Shown: positions 1-8,762, counted from the stretch's first letter. The stretch is DNA of 64,000 bases from 3-1-20CM-4-69-9 sp963833655 (GCA_963833655.1 CAWHYL010000007.1:558001-622000), one strand, 5' to 3'. Notes: generated by a model from the sequence alone, not told the origin. Program-made: numbers and translations.

Positions 1-574
1 CCTCGTGGATCGCCGAACGCATCGGCCGCGGCAGCACCCGCCAGTAGTCTGGCTGCGGCCACGGGACGTGGACGAAGTGCATCAGGCGCGCATCCGGCCG
101 CGCCTCGCGGACGACCCGCGGGGCCAGATAGAGGTGATAGTCGTGGAAGAAGACGGCGGCGTCCGGCTCCCGCTCGAGCTCCGCGAGCACGGCCCGCGCA
201 AAGCCCTCGTTCACCGCGGCGTAGCCGTCGCGCCACGCCCGATGGAACGCGGCGTCGACCTTCGGCGTGTACGCGAGCTCCCAGAGCGAATGGTGGACGA
301 ACCACAGCATCGGGTTCGCGACGACGTTGTAGTACCAGTCGTAGGCCTGCGCGTCATGCGCGACGAAGCGCAACCGGTAGTCGTCCTGCTGCCGCGTCTC
401 GCCGGCGAGTGCCCGCTCGCCCTCGGTCGTTGCGCTGGCGATCCAGGTCACGTCCTGGTGCTGCAGGAGGCTCCGCAGCGCTGTCGCGAGCCCGCCGCTG
501 CTGCGGTGCATCGCGCCGTCGCGGCCGACGCGCACAGGGCCTCGGTTCGAGACGACGATCAGCTTCCGGCGCAC
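1..574 (-). CDS. otsA: Trehalose-6-phosphate synthase (GT20), C-terminus cut by window edge
   Basis: About 191 N-terminal residues are visible; the rest lies beyond base 1. The start RKLIVVSNRGPV and the following GGLATALRSLL segment are the classic N-terminal Rossmann signatures of OtsA, which joins UDP-glucose (or another NDP-glucose) to glucose-6-phosphate. Later residues FHDYHLYLAPRVV and FVHVPWPQPDYWRVLP match the acceptor/donor cleft of the family. The GTG at 574 is chosen because it places RKLIVVSNRGP at the extreme N-terminus, as in homologues. It starts 17 nt after the stop of the upstream treT-like gene, so the two are probably one operon for trehalose synthesis. No OtsB phosphatase is visible in the window. 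Confidence 0.85.
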   Translation of the reverse strand, partial: MRRKLIVVSNRGPVRVGRDGAMHRSSGGLATALRSLLQHQDVTWIASATTEGERALAGETRQQDDYRLRFVAHDAQAYDWYYNVVANPMLWFVHHSLWELAYTPKVDAAFHRAWRDGYAAVNEGFARAVLAELEREPDAAVFFHDYHLYLAPRVVREARPDARLMHFVHVPWPQPDYWRVLPRPMRSAIHE

Positions 575-590
575 CGCGCCACCGTATCCG

Positions 591-1871
591 CTACGCCGTC
601 GCTGAAACGACCGCGACCTCGGCGCCGGAGGTGTCGTTGCCGAGCAGTTGGTTGAAGAGCACGAGCCAGTCGCGCAGCAGCCGCGGGGTCAGGAAGTGAC
701 GGCGGACGTACTCCTTCCCACGCAGCGCGCGCTGGCGCGCCTCGGTCGCGTCACGCAAAATCTCGATGCACGCCTCCGCGCATTCGGTCGACGACCCCAC
801 CAGCCAGCCGGTCTCGCGGTCCTGGATCTGGGCGACGATTCCGCCGACACGGCCGGCGACGGTCGGGCGTGTCTTCCAGAGGGACTCGGTCACGGTCAGC
901 CCGAACCCTTCCTTGATCGACTTCTGGATCACGGCCGCGGAGTGGACCTGGAATGCGTTGACCTCGACGGAGCCGACGTTGTTGAGGTTCGAGAGGATGT
1001 AGATGTCGGGATCCCCGGCGGCGTACGCGACCGTCTGGTTGTAGAAGTCCCAGCCTTCTGGGTCGTCGTGCGCCATCGACCCGACGAGCGCGAGCTGCAC
1101 ATCGGGGAAGCGCTGCTTGACGATCCGGTATGCGTCGATGACACCGAGCGGGTCCTTCCACGGGTCGAACCGCGACACCTGCGTCAGGAGCGGGCGTTCG
1201 ACGTCGATCCCGAACTGGTCGACGATGTACGCGGCATCCTCGGGCGACAGCGCCATGTTCTTCGGCGCGAGCGGGTCGATCGCCGGCGGCCAGATGTAGC
1301 AGGGCGGCAGCCCCTCGGCCTTCGGGACGTACTCGCGCATGTGGAAGATGGCGGCGTCGTAGCGCCGGATCGACGGGAGCAGGAAGTCGAACACGTCGGC
1401 GTTCGGCGACGAGAAGTCGATGTGCCCGCGCCAGATCCAGCGCGCGTCGGAATCCGCGAAGTGGTCGATCATCCCGACGGGCTGCGGGTCGTGGACGACG
1501 ACGAAGTCGTAGTCGTCCTCGAACTCGCGCGCGTTCAGCTCCTGATAGCGCGTGAAGACGTCGCGCTGCTCGGCGTCGAGCCCCTGCGGGTTTCCCTGCA
1601 GGGCGTTGTGGATCGTCTTCGTGACGTTGTAGAACTCCTCGGCGCCGGCGATGATCCGCCACTCGGTGTCGAGCCCCGCGTCCTGCATCAGCGGGATCAG
1701 CGTGTAGTTGATCTCGGCGACGCCGCCCCCGAACGCGGTCGCGGAGAGATGGACGACACGCTTTCCCTGGAGCGGCTCGGCGAGCCGGCGGATCTCGTCC
1801 ATGAGACCGCGCGTCGCGATGGTCGCGTAGTCCGCCAGCGACTTGTGTCCGACGTTGACGAGTTGGAGCAT
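591..1871 (-). CDS. treT: Trehalose glycosyltransferring synthase (TreT-like), GT4
   Basis: This 426-aa retaining GT-B glycosyltransferase is expected to make trehalose directly from NDP-glucose and glucose. The N-terminal HLSATAFGGGVAEINYTL (residues 41-58) is the TreT-type first Rossmann signature. The C-terminal donor domain carries the GT4 E-x7-E motif at E321 and E329 (EGFGLTVTE). Length and the WIWRGHIDFS segment near residue 147 fit archaeal/bacterial TreT rather than maltose-to-trehalose isomerases. ATG at 1871. It leads directly into otsA on the same strand, giving two independent trehalose routes side by side. A related GT4 specificity cannot be excluded from sequence alone. Confidence 0.82.
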   Translation of the reverse strand: MLQLVNVGHKSLADYATIATRGLMDEIRRLAEPLQGKRVVHLSATAFGGGVAEINYTLIPLMQDAGLDTEWRIIAGAEEFYNVTKTIHNALQGNPQGLDAEQRDVFTRYQELNAREFEDDYDFVVVHDPQPVGMIDHFADSDARWIWRGHIDFSSPNADVFDFLLPSIRRYDAAIFHMREYVPKAEGLPPCYIWPPAIDPLAPKNMALSPEDAAYIVDQFGIDVERPLLTQVSRFDPWKDPLGVIDAYRIVKQRFPDVQLALVGSMAHDDPEGWDFYNQTVAYAAGDPDIYILSNLNNVGSVEVNAFQVHSAAVIQKSIKEGFGLTVTESLWKTRPTVAGRVGGIVAQIQDRETGWLVGSSTECAEACIEILRDATEARQRALRGKEYVRRHFLTPRLLRDWLVLFNQLLGNDTSGAEVAVVSATA

Positions 1872-1930
1872 GGTGGTCTAGTCGCTCGAGTACGACAAAC
1901 GGCCGCGGAGCTTACAGGCGGCTACTGAAG

Positions 1931-2368
1931 CTAACCCAGCGCTTTCTCGAACCGGAGGCGGGATCCTCTCCCGCCGGGCTGCCTTCCGATCTCGACTTCG
2001 TCCGCGATGGCTCGGATGATCGCGATGCCAAGCCCTCCCTCGGACAGCTCTTCGAGCGGTCCGTCTGCCGCCGCGGGATCGAATCCCTCGCCTTCGTCCG
2101 TCACCTCGATGACGAGCCGGTCGGGCCGAAGCTCGTACGAGATCTCGACGACGCCGGCCTCGTCGTCACTCGAGTACGCATGCCGCACCGAGTTCGAAGC
2201 GGCCTCGGTCAGCGCGAGCTTGAGGTCGGCGAGCATCTCGTCGGACAGTTCGCGAACACGCGCGATCCCCGTCAGCGCGAGCCGGCAGAGGGTGATGTAT
2301 TCCGCGCGTGCCGGGATCGTCAGGCGCACGGTCGCCCCGCGGCCGTTGGCAGTGGAAGTTCCAGTCAT
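1931..2368 (-). CDS. Anti-sigma-factor-type serine kinase (RsbW/SpoIIAB-like ATPase)
   Basis: A 145-aa single-domain GHKL ATPase. The N box (EAASNSVRHAYS), G1 box (VTDEGEGFDP) and G2 box (GGLGIAII) of HATPase_c_2 are all present, so ATP binding should be intact. Family members bind a SigB/SigF-type sigma factor and phosphorylate an STAS antagonist; neither partner is adjacent here. The ATG at 2368 is preferred over the GTG at 2389 because the latter lies inside a strong SigB-type promoter. The neighbouring trehalose genes fit a general-stress role, which is inference. Confidence 0.8.
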   Translation of the reverse strand: MTGTSTANGRGATVRLTIPARAEYITLCRLALTGIARVRELSDEMLADLKLALTEAASNSVRHAYSSDDEAGVVEISYELRPDRLVIEVTDEGEGFDPAAADGPLEELSEGGLGIAIIRAIADEVEIGRQPGGRGSRLRFEKALG

Positions 2369-2379
2369 TTCAGTCAGGT

Positions 2380-2404
2380 TTACCCACACAAGCCCAATCG
2401 AAAC
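2380..2404 (-). promoter_or_regulatory. SigB/SigF-type promoter of the RsbW-like gene
   Basis: Read on the minus strand, GTTT (2404-2401), a 15-nt spacer and GGGTAA (2385-2380) match the GTTT-N14-17-GGGTAT class recognised by SigB/SigF sigma factors. The expected transcription start near 2373 leaves only about 5 nt before the ATG at 2368, so the mRNA would be nearly leaderless. An anti-sigma gene transcribed by its own target sigma factor is the usual feedback design. The motif is seen directly; the sigma factor assignment is inferred. Confidence 0.5.
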
Positions 2405-2470
2405 TGCCCAAACCTACCAGCGGCCGTGTCCGCGTCGCCTCAGCCGGCTTCTGCCCGGTTTCCCGAGCGC

Positions 2471-3688
2471 CTAACCCGAAGGGAGCTGCCGCTCGCCGAG
2501 CGTCACCGCGACGCGCTTCTGTTCCCCGTCCCGCACGACCGTGAACACCGCGACGTCCTTCGGCTTCAGGGTCGAGACGATGCGGACGACGTCGTCGGCA
2601 CCGTCGACCGGCGTCCCGTCTATCGCCACGATCACGTCGCCGCCGGTGACGAGGTTTTGAAGCCCGAGGACGTCGACCTCACTGTTGCCGCCGCGGAGGC
2701 CGGCATGCGCGCCCGGGCTGCCGGGCTTCACGTTGACGACCAATGCGCCGCGCGCAACCGGATAGTGCAGCGCCCGCGACAGCGACGGCGTCAGGTCGTC
2801 GGTCTCGATGCCGACGTACGCATAGGTGACGTGGCCCTTCTCGAGCAGCTGTTGCACCGACCGCTTGGCAGCGTCGATCGGGATCGCAAAGCCGACGCCG
2901 CTGTCGTTCCCGTTGCCGCTCTGGCTCCGGATCTGCGCATTGATCCCGATGACGCGGCCGCGTGCGTCGAGCAGCGGCCCGCCCGAGTTGCCGTGGGTGA
3001 TCGGGGCATCGGTCTGGATCGCGTCCACGACCTTGTACGTGCGGACGGTGATCGCGTCGATCGAGCGGTGAACCGCCGAGACGACGCCCGTCGCGAGCGA
3101 GTTCTCGTTGCCGAGCGGGCTTCCGATCGCCGCCACCGGCTCGCCCACCTGGACGGTCTTCGACTCTCCGAGCGGCACCGGGGTCAACCTGTGCCTGCTG
3201 TCGGCCAGCCGCAGCAGCCCGACGTCGTCGTAGAGATCCCAGCCGACGACCTTGGCCGCGGCGCGATCGCCGTCGGCAAACTCGACGTAGAGGTGCGCCG
3301 CAGGCTTCACGGCGGCGCCCTCGCCCGCGTTCGTGATCACGTGCGAGTTCGTGAGGATGTAGCCCTTCGGCGAGATGACGAAGCCCGAGCCCTGCGAGAT
3401 CTCCGTCGCCTGCGAGCTCGGATCGCCGAAATACGCGAAGACCGTCACGACACCGGGCGAGCGCTGCCGGAAGATCCGCTCGGGGATGAACCCTTTGCCC
3501 GGCAGCGGCGCGACGTTCGACGTCGCGTTCGCCGGCAGGGCGGCCGGCACCGTCGCGGTGTCGGCGTTCACGACCACGGTCCGGCTCTTCCCGTCGAACC
3601 AGCCGGCGCCCTTCCCGATCGCCAATGCAGCGCCGCCGCCGAGAACGGCGGCGACGAGAGTCACGGCAACGAGCTGGCCGATCCGCAC
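2471..3688 (-). CDS. Membrane-anchored HtrA/DegP-type serine protease with PDZ domain
   Basis: A 405-aa S1C protease that should degrade misfolded proteins outside the membrane. Residues 5-25 form an N-terminal signal anchor. The chymotrypsin-fold domain spans about 75-270 with catalytic H116 (NSHV), D155 (YDDVGLL) and S235 (THGNSGGPL). One PDZ domain covers about 290-395 and the protein ends shortly after it. The GTG at 3688 is the natural start ahead of the anchor. It follows a two-component system on the same strand after a 208-bp gap, a common pairing for envelope-stress regulation. Confidence 0.92.
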   Translation of the reverse strand: MRIGQLVAVTLVAAVLGGGAALAIGKGAGWFDGKSRTVVVNADTATVPAALPANATSNVAPLPGKGFIPERIFRQRSPGVVTVFAYFGDPSSQATEISQGSGFVISPKGYILTNSHVITNAGEGAAVKPAAHLYVEFADGDRAAAKVVGWDLYDDVGLLRLADSRHRLTPVPLGESKTVQVGEPVAAIGSPLGNENSLATGVVSAVHRSIDAITVRTYKVVDAIQTDAPITHGNSGGPLLDARGRVIGINAQIRSQSGNGNDSGVGFAIPIDAAKRSVQQLLEKGHVTYAYVGIETDDLTPSLSRALHYPVARGALVVNVKPGSPGAHAGLRGGNSEVDVLGLQNLVTGGDVIVAIDGTPVDGADDVVRIVSTLKPKDVAVFTVVRDGEQKRVAVTLGERQLPSG

Positions 3689-3896
3689 CGCGTCACTGTA
3701 GCGGCGCCTCTTCGAGGCGTTTCGAGCACGAACGCGTCAACTTCGGCGCCGCTGCGACGTCTGGGGCGAGGGGGGGTCGGCCCTCGCTTGGGGAGAACGC
3801 GCGGACGCCTCGGGCGGAGGGTCGCGCGAGGCGAGGGCCTGGCCCACCTCCAGAGTTGCAACCGGCGTCAGGTCGACGTCCTGAGTTCCCCGGACC
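3689..3896. other. Intergenic region with hairpin upstream of the HtrA gene
   Basis: This 208-bp gap separates the histidine kinase stop from the HtrA start. Close to the HtrA start is a 6-bp perfect stem (CGCCTC 3705-3710, GAGGCG 3714-3719) with a 3-nt loop, which would lie in the 5' leader of the htrA mRNA. I recognise no confident promoter, and the remainder shows no credible coding frame. Confidence 0.35.
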
Positions 3897-5414
3897 TCAG
3901 CGCGAGCGTTCCCTCGCCCTCGCAGAAGCCCGTCGCCCGCGCGACCTCGGGAGCGAACGCGCGTACGAACGCTCCTGCAGCTTCGCGTCGGCGTCCGACG
4001 TTTCGCCGTTTCCCCGTGAAAAGGCCACGTCGGACACGTCCGTCGGAAGCGTGAGGACGAACGACGTCCGAGCGGTCCTCGTCGCCACTTCGAGCGTTCC
4101 CCCCATCAACTCGGCGAGCTCACGCGCGATCGCCAAGCCGAGGCCGCTGCCGGACGCAACCGAGCCCTCGAGCCGGTAGAACCGCTCGAAGACGTGCCCC
4201 GTATGCTCGGCCGGGATCCCGGGGCCCTCGTCCTCGACCGCGAGGAGCGCCGAGCCGTTCCCCTGTCGCGCCGAGATCCGGACCGGCGTACCGCGCGGCG
4301 TGTGGACCATCGCGTTCTCGAGCAGGATTCGCCCGATCTGGAGCGCCCGCTCCTCGTCGCCGACGGCGCGGCTCTCGACGCCGTTCTCGACCGTCAGCTC
4401 GTGGCCGGTCGAAAGGGCGACGCCGCGGAATTCGTCGGCCAGCACCTCGGCGAGCGCGGCAAGATCGACGTGCTCGCGCTCGATGGACATCCGGCCGGCG
4501 TCGAGCCGCGACAGGTCGAGGAGATCGGTCGCGAGCTTCGTCAGCCGTGCGACCTGCTCGCGCATCGTCGTCATGAACTCGGCCTGGGTCGCGGCGTCGA
4601 GCTCTTCGTCGTCCATGATCTCGAGGAACCCGCCGAGCGAGAAGAGCGGCGTGCGCAGCTCGTGCGAGGCGTTGGCGATGAACTCGCGCCGCGCGTGCTC
4701 GAGCTGTGCCAGGCGCTGCCGCATGTCGTCGAACGCCGCCGCGAGCTGGCCCAGCTCGTCCCCGCCGCGGTCGACGACCGGTTCGCTGAAGTCGCCTGCG
4801 GCAATCCGGTGCGCGGCACGCTCGAGCCGCCGGATCCGTCGCGCGAACAGCGTCGCAGCCGCATAGCCGACCGCCAGAGCCGCGGCGAGCGCGATCAGCC
4901 CCGCGATCACGAGGCGGCGGCGCACCTGCGAGATGCTCTGGAGCGTGTCCCGAAGCGGCGAGCGCACGACGACGACGGCGCCGTTCCGGAGCGGATAGCC
5001 GACCTCCGCGTAGCGCTTCTCGCCGGAGGTGACGGTGCCGCTCACTTCGTTCGGATAGGCGTCGAACGCCTTGACGACGAGCGGGTCGTTTTCGACGTCC
5101 GCCGACGTCACCGGGTTCGAGTCGTCGAAGACCGTCAGGATCTTCCGGCGGAAGTCGGTGGGCGTGTAGTAGATGACGCGGGCGTCCGCCTGCTGGGCGG
5201 CCTTGACGATCTGCTCGTGGAGCTGGTTCTCGGTCGTGTTGGCGAGACGCGTCGCGATCGCCGGCGTGTCGTGGCGGAGCTGGCTCAGCTTCGAATCGAT
5301 CAGGTGGCGCTCGAGTGACGGAACGACGATCAGGTCGGCGAGCAGGAGCGCACCCGCAACGACGAGCGCGAGCCCGAGCGCGAGCCGGCCGCCGACAGAC
5401 CGAAGGGGGTTCAT
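3897..5414 (-). CDS. Two-component sensor histidine kinase
   Basis: A 505-aa membrane kinase. TM1 is at about residues 11-31, an extracytoplasmic sensor region at 32-165, TM2 at 167-191 and HAMP at about 190-243. HisKA carries the phospho-acceptor H251 in NASHELRTPLFSL. HATPase_c follows with VEDEGPGIP and GSGLGLAIARELAELMGG. The ATG at 5414 overlaps the response regulator stop by 4 nt, so both proteins are co-translated. The C-terminal 45 residues beyond the ATPase are basic and low-complexity (RSLPRSRGRRASARARERSR). The ligand is not identifiable. Confidence 0.92.
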   Translation of the reverse strand: MNPLRSVGGRLALGLALVVAGALLLADLIVVPSLERHLIDSKLSQLRHDTPAIATRLANTTENQLHEQIVKAAQQADARVIYYTPTDFRRKILTVFDDSNPVTSADVENDPLVVKAFDAYPNEVSGTVTSGEKRYAEVGYPLRNGAVVVVRSPLRDTLQSISQVRRRLVIAGLIALAAALAVGYAAATLFARRIRRLERAAHRIAAGDFSEPVVDRGGDELGQLAAAFDDMRQRLAQLEHARREFIANASHELRTPLFSLGGFLEIMDDEELDAATQAEFMTTMREQVARLTKLATDLLDLSRLDAGRMSIEREHVDLAALAEVLADEFRGVALSTGHELTVENGVESRAVGDEERALQIGRILLENAMVHTPRGTPVRISARQGNGSALLAVEDEGPGIPAEHTGHVFERFYRLEGSVASGSGLGLAIARELAELMGGTLEVATRTARTSFVLTLPTDVSDVAFSRGNGETSDADAKLQERSYARSLPRSRGRRASARARERSR

Positions 5415-6109
5415 CTGTCGCGGAAGCGGTAGCCCACGCCGCGCACGGTGAGGATGTACTCGGGCTCCGCCGGGTCAGGCTCGAGCTTCTCGCGCAGGTG
5501 GCGAACGTGGACGTCGATCGTCCGCGGCTCGCGGTAGTCGGCCGCGCCCCAGAGCGACTCGAGCAGCATCCGCCGGCTGTACACGCGCCCTGGATGGCTC
5601 GCCAGCGTGCGTAACAGCTCGAATTCGACGTACGTCAGCTGCACCTGGCGGCCGTCGATCTCGACGACGCGCCGGCCGAGGTCGACGGTAAGGCCGTGCG
5701 CGCTGATCACGTCTCGGGAGCCGCCGTTCGAGCGGGACACCGCCGCGCGGCGCAGCAGCGCTCGGACCCTGCTCCGGAACTCGCGGATCGAGAAAGGCTT
5801 GGTGATGTAGTCGTCGGCGCCGAGCTCGAGCCCGACGACCTTGTCGAGCTCGTCGTCGCGAGCGGTGAGCATGATGATCGGGACCTCGCTCTCTGCCCGC
5901 AGCCTGCGGCAGACCTCGAGCCCGTCGACCTTCGGCAGCATCAGGTCGAGGACGACGAGATCGACGTTCTCCGACGCGAACCGCGCCAGCGCCTCCTCGC
6001 CGTCGCGCGCCTGAAGCACGCGAAAGCCGTCGCGCTCGAGCGGATAGGCGAGCAGCTTCTGAACGGAATCCTCGTCGTCGACGAGGAGAATGGTCGAGGA
6101 ATCGGGCAT
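5411..6109 (-). CDS. OmpR/PhoB-family response regulator
   Basis: A 232-aa regulator: receiver domain at residues 1-122 with acidic pocket D11/D12, phospho-acceptor D55 (VVLDLMLP) and K104 (ITKPF), then a winged-helix DNA-binding domain (about 135-230, RRMLLESLWG, RTIDVHVRHLREKL). ATG 6109 (MPDSSTILLVDDE) is chosen because it begins the receiver directly; the longer frame reads through the divergent promoter region. Translationally coupled to the downstream sensor kinase. The 71 bp to the divergent M28 gene must hold both promoters. Confidence 0.93.
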   Translation of the reverse strand: MPDSSTILLVDDEDSVQKLLAYPLERDGFRVLQARDGEEALARFASENVDLVVLDLMLPKVDGLEVCRRLRAESEVPIIMLTARDDELDKVVGLELGADDYITKPFSIREFRSRVRALLRRAAVSRSNGGSRDVISAHGLTVDLGRRVVEIDGRQVQLTYVEFELLRTLASHPGRVYSRRMLLESLWGAADYREPRTIDVHVRHLREKLEPDPAEPEYILTVRGVGYRFRDR

Positions 6110-6180
6110 GTCGGCTCGGCTTTCGGAGTTGCCTGCCGGCGTCCTGGTGCCAGGTGATACGCGACTTACTATAGCCCTGC

Positions 6181-8058
6181 ATGGCCACCGTTCCGCCCCG
6201 GACCGAACGGCGCCGGGCACGTCCAGGCTCAGTGGAGCGGCCGGTCAACGGGCGCCTCTACCGGGGGACGTGGCTGCTCGTCGGACTGCCGCTGCTCGTC
6301 GCCGCGTTCAGCGTCGCGCGACCGACGCCGCTCCCGCGCGCCTTTCTGCCGGAGTTCGACGGAGCAGCGGCCAAGGGGCTCGCGACCGACCTCGCGACGA
6401 ACGACCCGAACCGCTTCCCGGGGGCGCTCGGGCCGGTGCAGTGGTTCAAGGACCAGCTCGCGCCGTACGGCCTGCCCATCCGCACCGAGCGGTTCAGCGC
6501 GGTGATCCCCGGCCACGGCCGCGTCCGGATGCAGAACGTGATCGCCGAGGCGATCGGGCGCTCGCCGCGAACGATCGTGGTGATGGCCCACCGCGACAAC
6601 GACGGCAGCGGGCCCGGCGCCAACGACAACGCATCGGGCACGGCGATGCTGATCCAGCTCGCCCGCGCGTACGGCACGCTGCCCGGCAGCTCTGCAGGGG
6701 CGCTGCGTCCCAACCACACGATCCTGTTCGTGTCGACCGACGGCGGCGCGTTCGGCGCCCTTGGCGCTGCCCAGTTCGTCGCCCACTCGCCGCTGGCACA
6801 CGACGCCGGCGCCGTGATCGACCTCGACTCGGTCGGCGGCCCCGGGCCGATCCGGCTCGAGCTCAACGGCGACACGCCGCGAACCCCATCGGGGACGCTG
6901 GTGGAGACGGCCGCCGCGCGGGTGGCGGCGCAGACGGGCCGCACGCCTGCGCACGACTCGATCCTGCGGCAGCTCGTCGACCTCGGCTTCCCGTACTCGC
7001 TCTACGAGCAGGCGCCGTTCATCGCCCACGGCATCGGCGCCGTCACCCTCACCACGGCGCGTGACAATCCGCCGGATCCCGTCGGCGACGTCCCGCAGCG
7101 ACTCCGCGTCGACAAGCTCGACCAGGTCGGGCGCTCGGCCCAGGATTTGCTCGGGACGCTCGACGAGGGGCTGGAGTTCGCGCAGGGAACGTCGAGCTTC
7201 GTCTACGTCGGGTCGCGGCTGATCCGCGGCTGGGCGATCGAGCTCGTGCTGATCGCGTGCCTGCTCCCTTTCCTGGTCGCCTCGGTCGACCTCTTCGCGC
7301 GGTGCCGGCGCCGGCGGATCCCGCTTGCGCCGGCCCTGCGGGCGCTGCGTAGCCGGCTGGCGTTCTGGGCGTGGGTCGTCGTCCTGTTCGAAGTGTTCGG
7401 ACTTCTCGGCGCGTGGCCGGACGGCGCACCCCGGCCTCTTTCCCCGCGCAGCGAGGCAGCGACGAACTGGCCTGCCGGACTGCTGTTCGTGCTCGCGCTG
7501 CTCGCCCTCGGGGGCTGGTTCGTGACCCGCGAGCGCCTGCTGCCGCGGCACGATGCCACGAGCGAGGAGGAGTTGGCCGGGCACACCGCCGCCCTGCTCG
7601 CGCTCGGCGCGTTGTCGCTGCTCGTGGTCGCGACAAACCCGTATGCGCTGCTCTTCCTCCTGCCCTCGCTGCACGCGTGGCTCTGGCTACCGCAGATGCG
7701 GCGCGCCGGCACGCCGGCCCGGCTTGGCGTCCTCGCCCTCGGCTTCGCGGGACCGGCGCTGCTGGTCGGCGAGTTCGCCGGGCGGTACGGCCTGGGCTGG
7801 GACGCGCCCTGGTACCTGGCCGAACTGCACGTCGTCGGCTACGTGCCGTTCGTCGTCGTCCCGCTGCTCGTCGTGTGGCTGGCCGGCTCGGCACAGCTCG
7901 CGGCGCTGTCCGTCCGCCGCTACGGCCCGTACCCCGAGGCCGACGCCCTGCCCCCGCGCGGGCCCGTGCGGCGCGTGCTTCGGCGGACGTACCTCACCGT
8001 CCACAACCGGCGCCGGCGCGTCGCACCGCAAGAGACGCCGGACGCGTTGGAAGGCTGA
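6181..8058 (+). CDS. M28-family peptidase-like protein with multi-span C-terminal membrane domain
   Basis: A 625-aa protein with an N-terminal anchor (about 29-47), an extracytoplasmic M28 aminopeptidase-like domain (60-335) and a C-terminal domain of about six hydrophobic segments from residue 345. Zinc-ligand positions are partly recognisable: H137 (VMAHRDN), D149 (GANDNASG) and D216 (VIDLDSVGG). The usual catalytic Glu-Glu before GLxGS is not evident; the equivalent stretch reads VSTDGGAFGALGA. It may be a divergent or inactive peptidase. Its stop overlaps the sortase ATG (ATGA), implying joint expression and perhaps joint work on surface proteins. Confidence 0.75.
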   Translation: MATVPPRTERRRARPGSVERPVNGRLYRGTWLLVGLPLLVAAFSVARPTPLPRAFLPEFDGAAAKGLATDLATNDPNRFPGALGPVQWFKDQLAPYGLPIRTERFSAVIPGHGRVRMQNVIAEAIGRSPRTIVVMAHRDNDGSGPGANDNASGTAMLIQLARAYGTLPGSSAGALRPNHTILFVSTDGGAFGALGAAQFVAHSPLAHDAGAVIDLDSVGGPGPIRLELNGDTPRTPSGTLVETAAARVAAQTGRTPAHDSILRQLVDLGFPYSLYEQAPFIAHGIGAVTLTTARDNPPDPVGDVPQRLRVDKLDQVGRSAQDLLGTLDEGLEFAQGTSSFVYVGSRLIRGWAIELVLIACLLPFLVASVDLFARCRRRRIPLAPALRALRSRLAFWAWVVVLFEVFGLLGAWPDGAPRPLSPRSEAATNWPAGLLFVLALLALGGWFVTRERLLPRHDATSEEELAGHTAALLALGALSLLVVATNPYALLFLLPSLHAWLWLPQMRRAGTPARLGVLALGFAGPALLVGEFAGRYGLGWDAPWYLAELHVVGYVPFVVVPLLVVWLAGSAQLAALSVRRYGPYPEADALPPRGPVRRVLRRTYLTVHNRRRRVAPQETPDALEG

Positions 8059-8762
8059 TGCGTCGCTGGATCCGCCTGTTCGGCACGGTGCTCGTCGTCC
8101 TCGGCGTGCTCACGCTCGTCTGGGCCGGCGTCGTCTGGCGCTGGCAGGACCCCTTCACGGCGCTCTACACGACGTGGCGGCAGCACCAGCTGACCTCGCA
8201 GTACGAGAAGCGCGTCGAGGCGTTCAACGCGCCCACTCCCGCGACGTCGGTCGCTGCAGAGCGCAGGGACATCGCGCGCGAGGCCAAGCGCTACCGGCTG
8301 GGGTCGAAGCGCGGCGAGGCGATCGGCCGCATCCGCGCCTCGCGCATGGGCGTGAACATGATCCTCGTCAACGGCACCGATCACGAGACGCTGAAGAAAG
8401 GGCCCGGCCGCGACCTGCGGACGTTCATGCCGGGCGAGAACCGGCTCGTCTACATCGCCGGCCACCGAACGACCTATCTCGCGCCGTTCTCCCACATTGA
8501 CCGGCTCCGGCCGGGTGACCGGATCACGATCGAAGTTCCGTACGCGACGTTCATCTACGCGGTGACGCACCACCGGATCGTGAAGGCGACCGATCTCTCG
8601 GTGCTGCGCTCGCCTCGTCACGAGCTGCTCGAGCTGCAGGCGTGCCATCCGCGGTTCTTCGCGACGCACCGCTACATCGCCTACGCACGGCTCCTGCGTG
8701 TCGAGCCGCGCGGAGCGGCGCCGTACGACGCCACGCAGGTCGCTCAGGCGAGTGGCAAGTAG
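8058..8762 (+). CDS. Sortase, likely class E-type
   Basis: A 234-aa membrane-anchored transpeptidase (TM about 8-28). The sortase fold covers about 95-215 with catalytic H136 (YIAGHRTTY), C196 (LQACHPRF) and R205 (HRYIAYARL). Sortases cut an LPxTG/LAxTG-like signal and link the protein to peptidoglycan or to another pilin. No substrate with a sorting signal is visible in this window, including the coupled M28-like protein. ATG 8058 overlaps the preceding stop. The 3' end overlaps the convergent moeA end by 19 nt. Confidence 0.88.
   Translation: MRRWIRLFGTVLVVLGVLTLVWAGVVWRWQDPFTALYTTWRQHQLTSQYEKRVEAFNAPTPATSVAAERRDIAREAKRYRLGSKRGEAIGRIRASRMGVNMILVNGTDHETLKKGPGRDLRTFMPGENRLVYIAGHRTTYLAPFSHIDRLRPGDRITIEVPYATFIYAVTHHRIVKATDLSVLRSPRHELLELQACHPRFFATHRYIAYARLLRVEPRGAAPYDATQVAQASGK

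Noticed and set aside
648..1928. Plus-strand frame of 426 codons opposite treT
   Set aside because: Mirror frame created by codon bias; the minus-strand frame has clear GT4 motifs.
2180..4054. Long plus-strand open frame (624 codons) opposite the HtrA gene
   Set aside because: Antisense shadow of a well-conserved protease in 70% GC DNA; composition is Arg/Asp/Val-rich with no recognisable domain.
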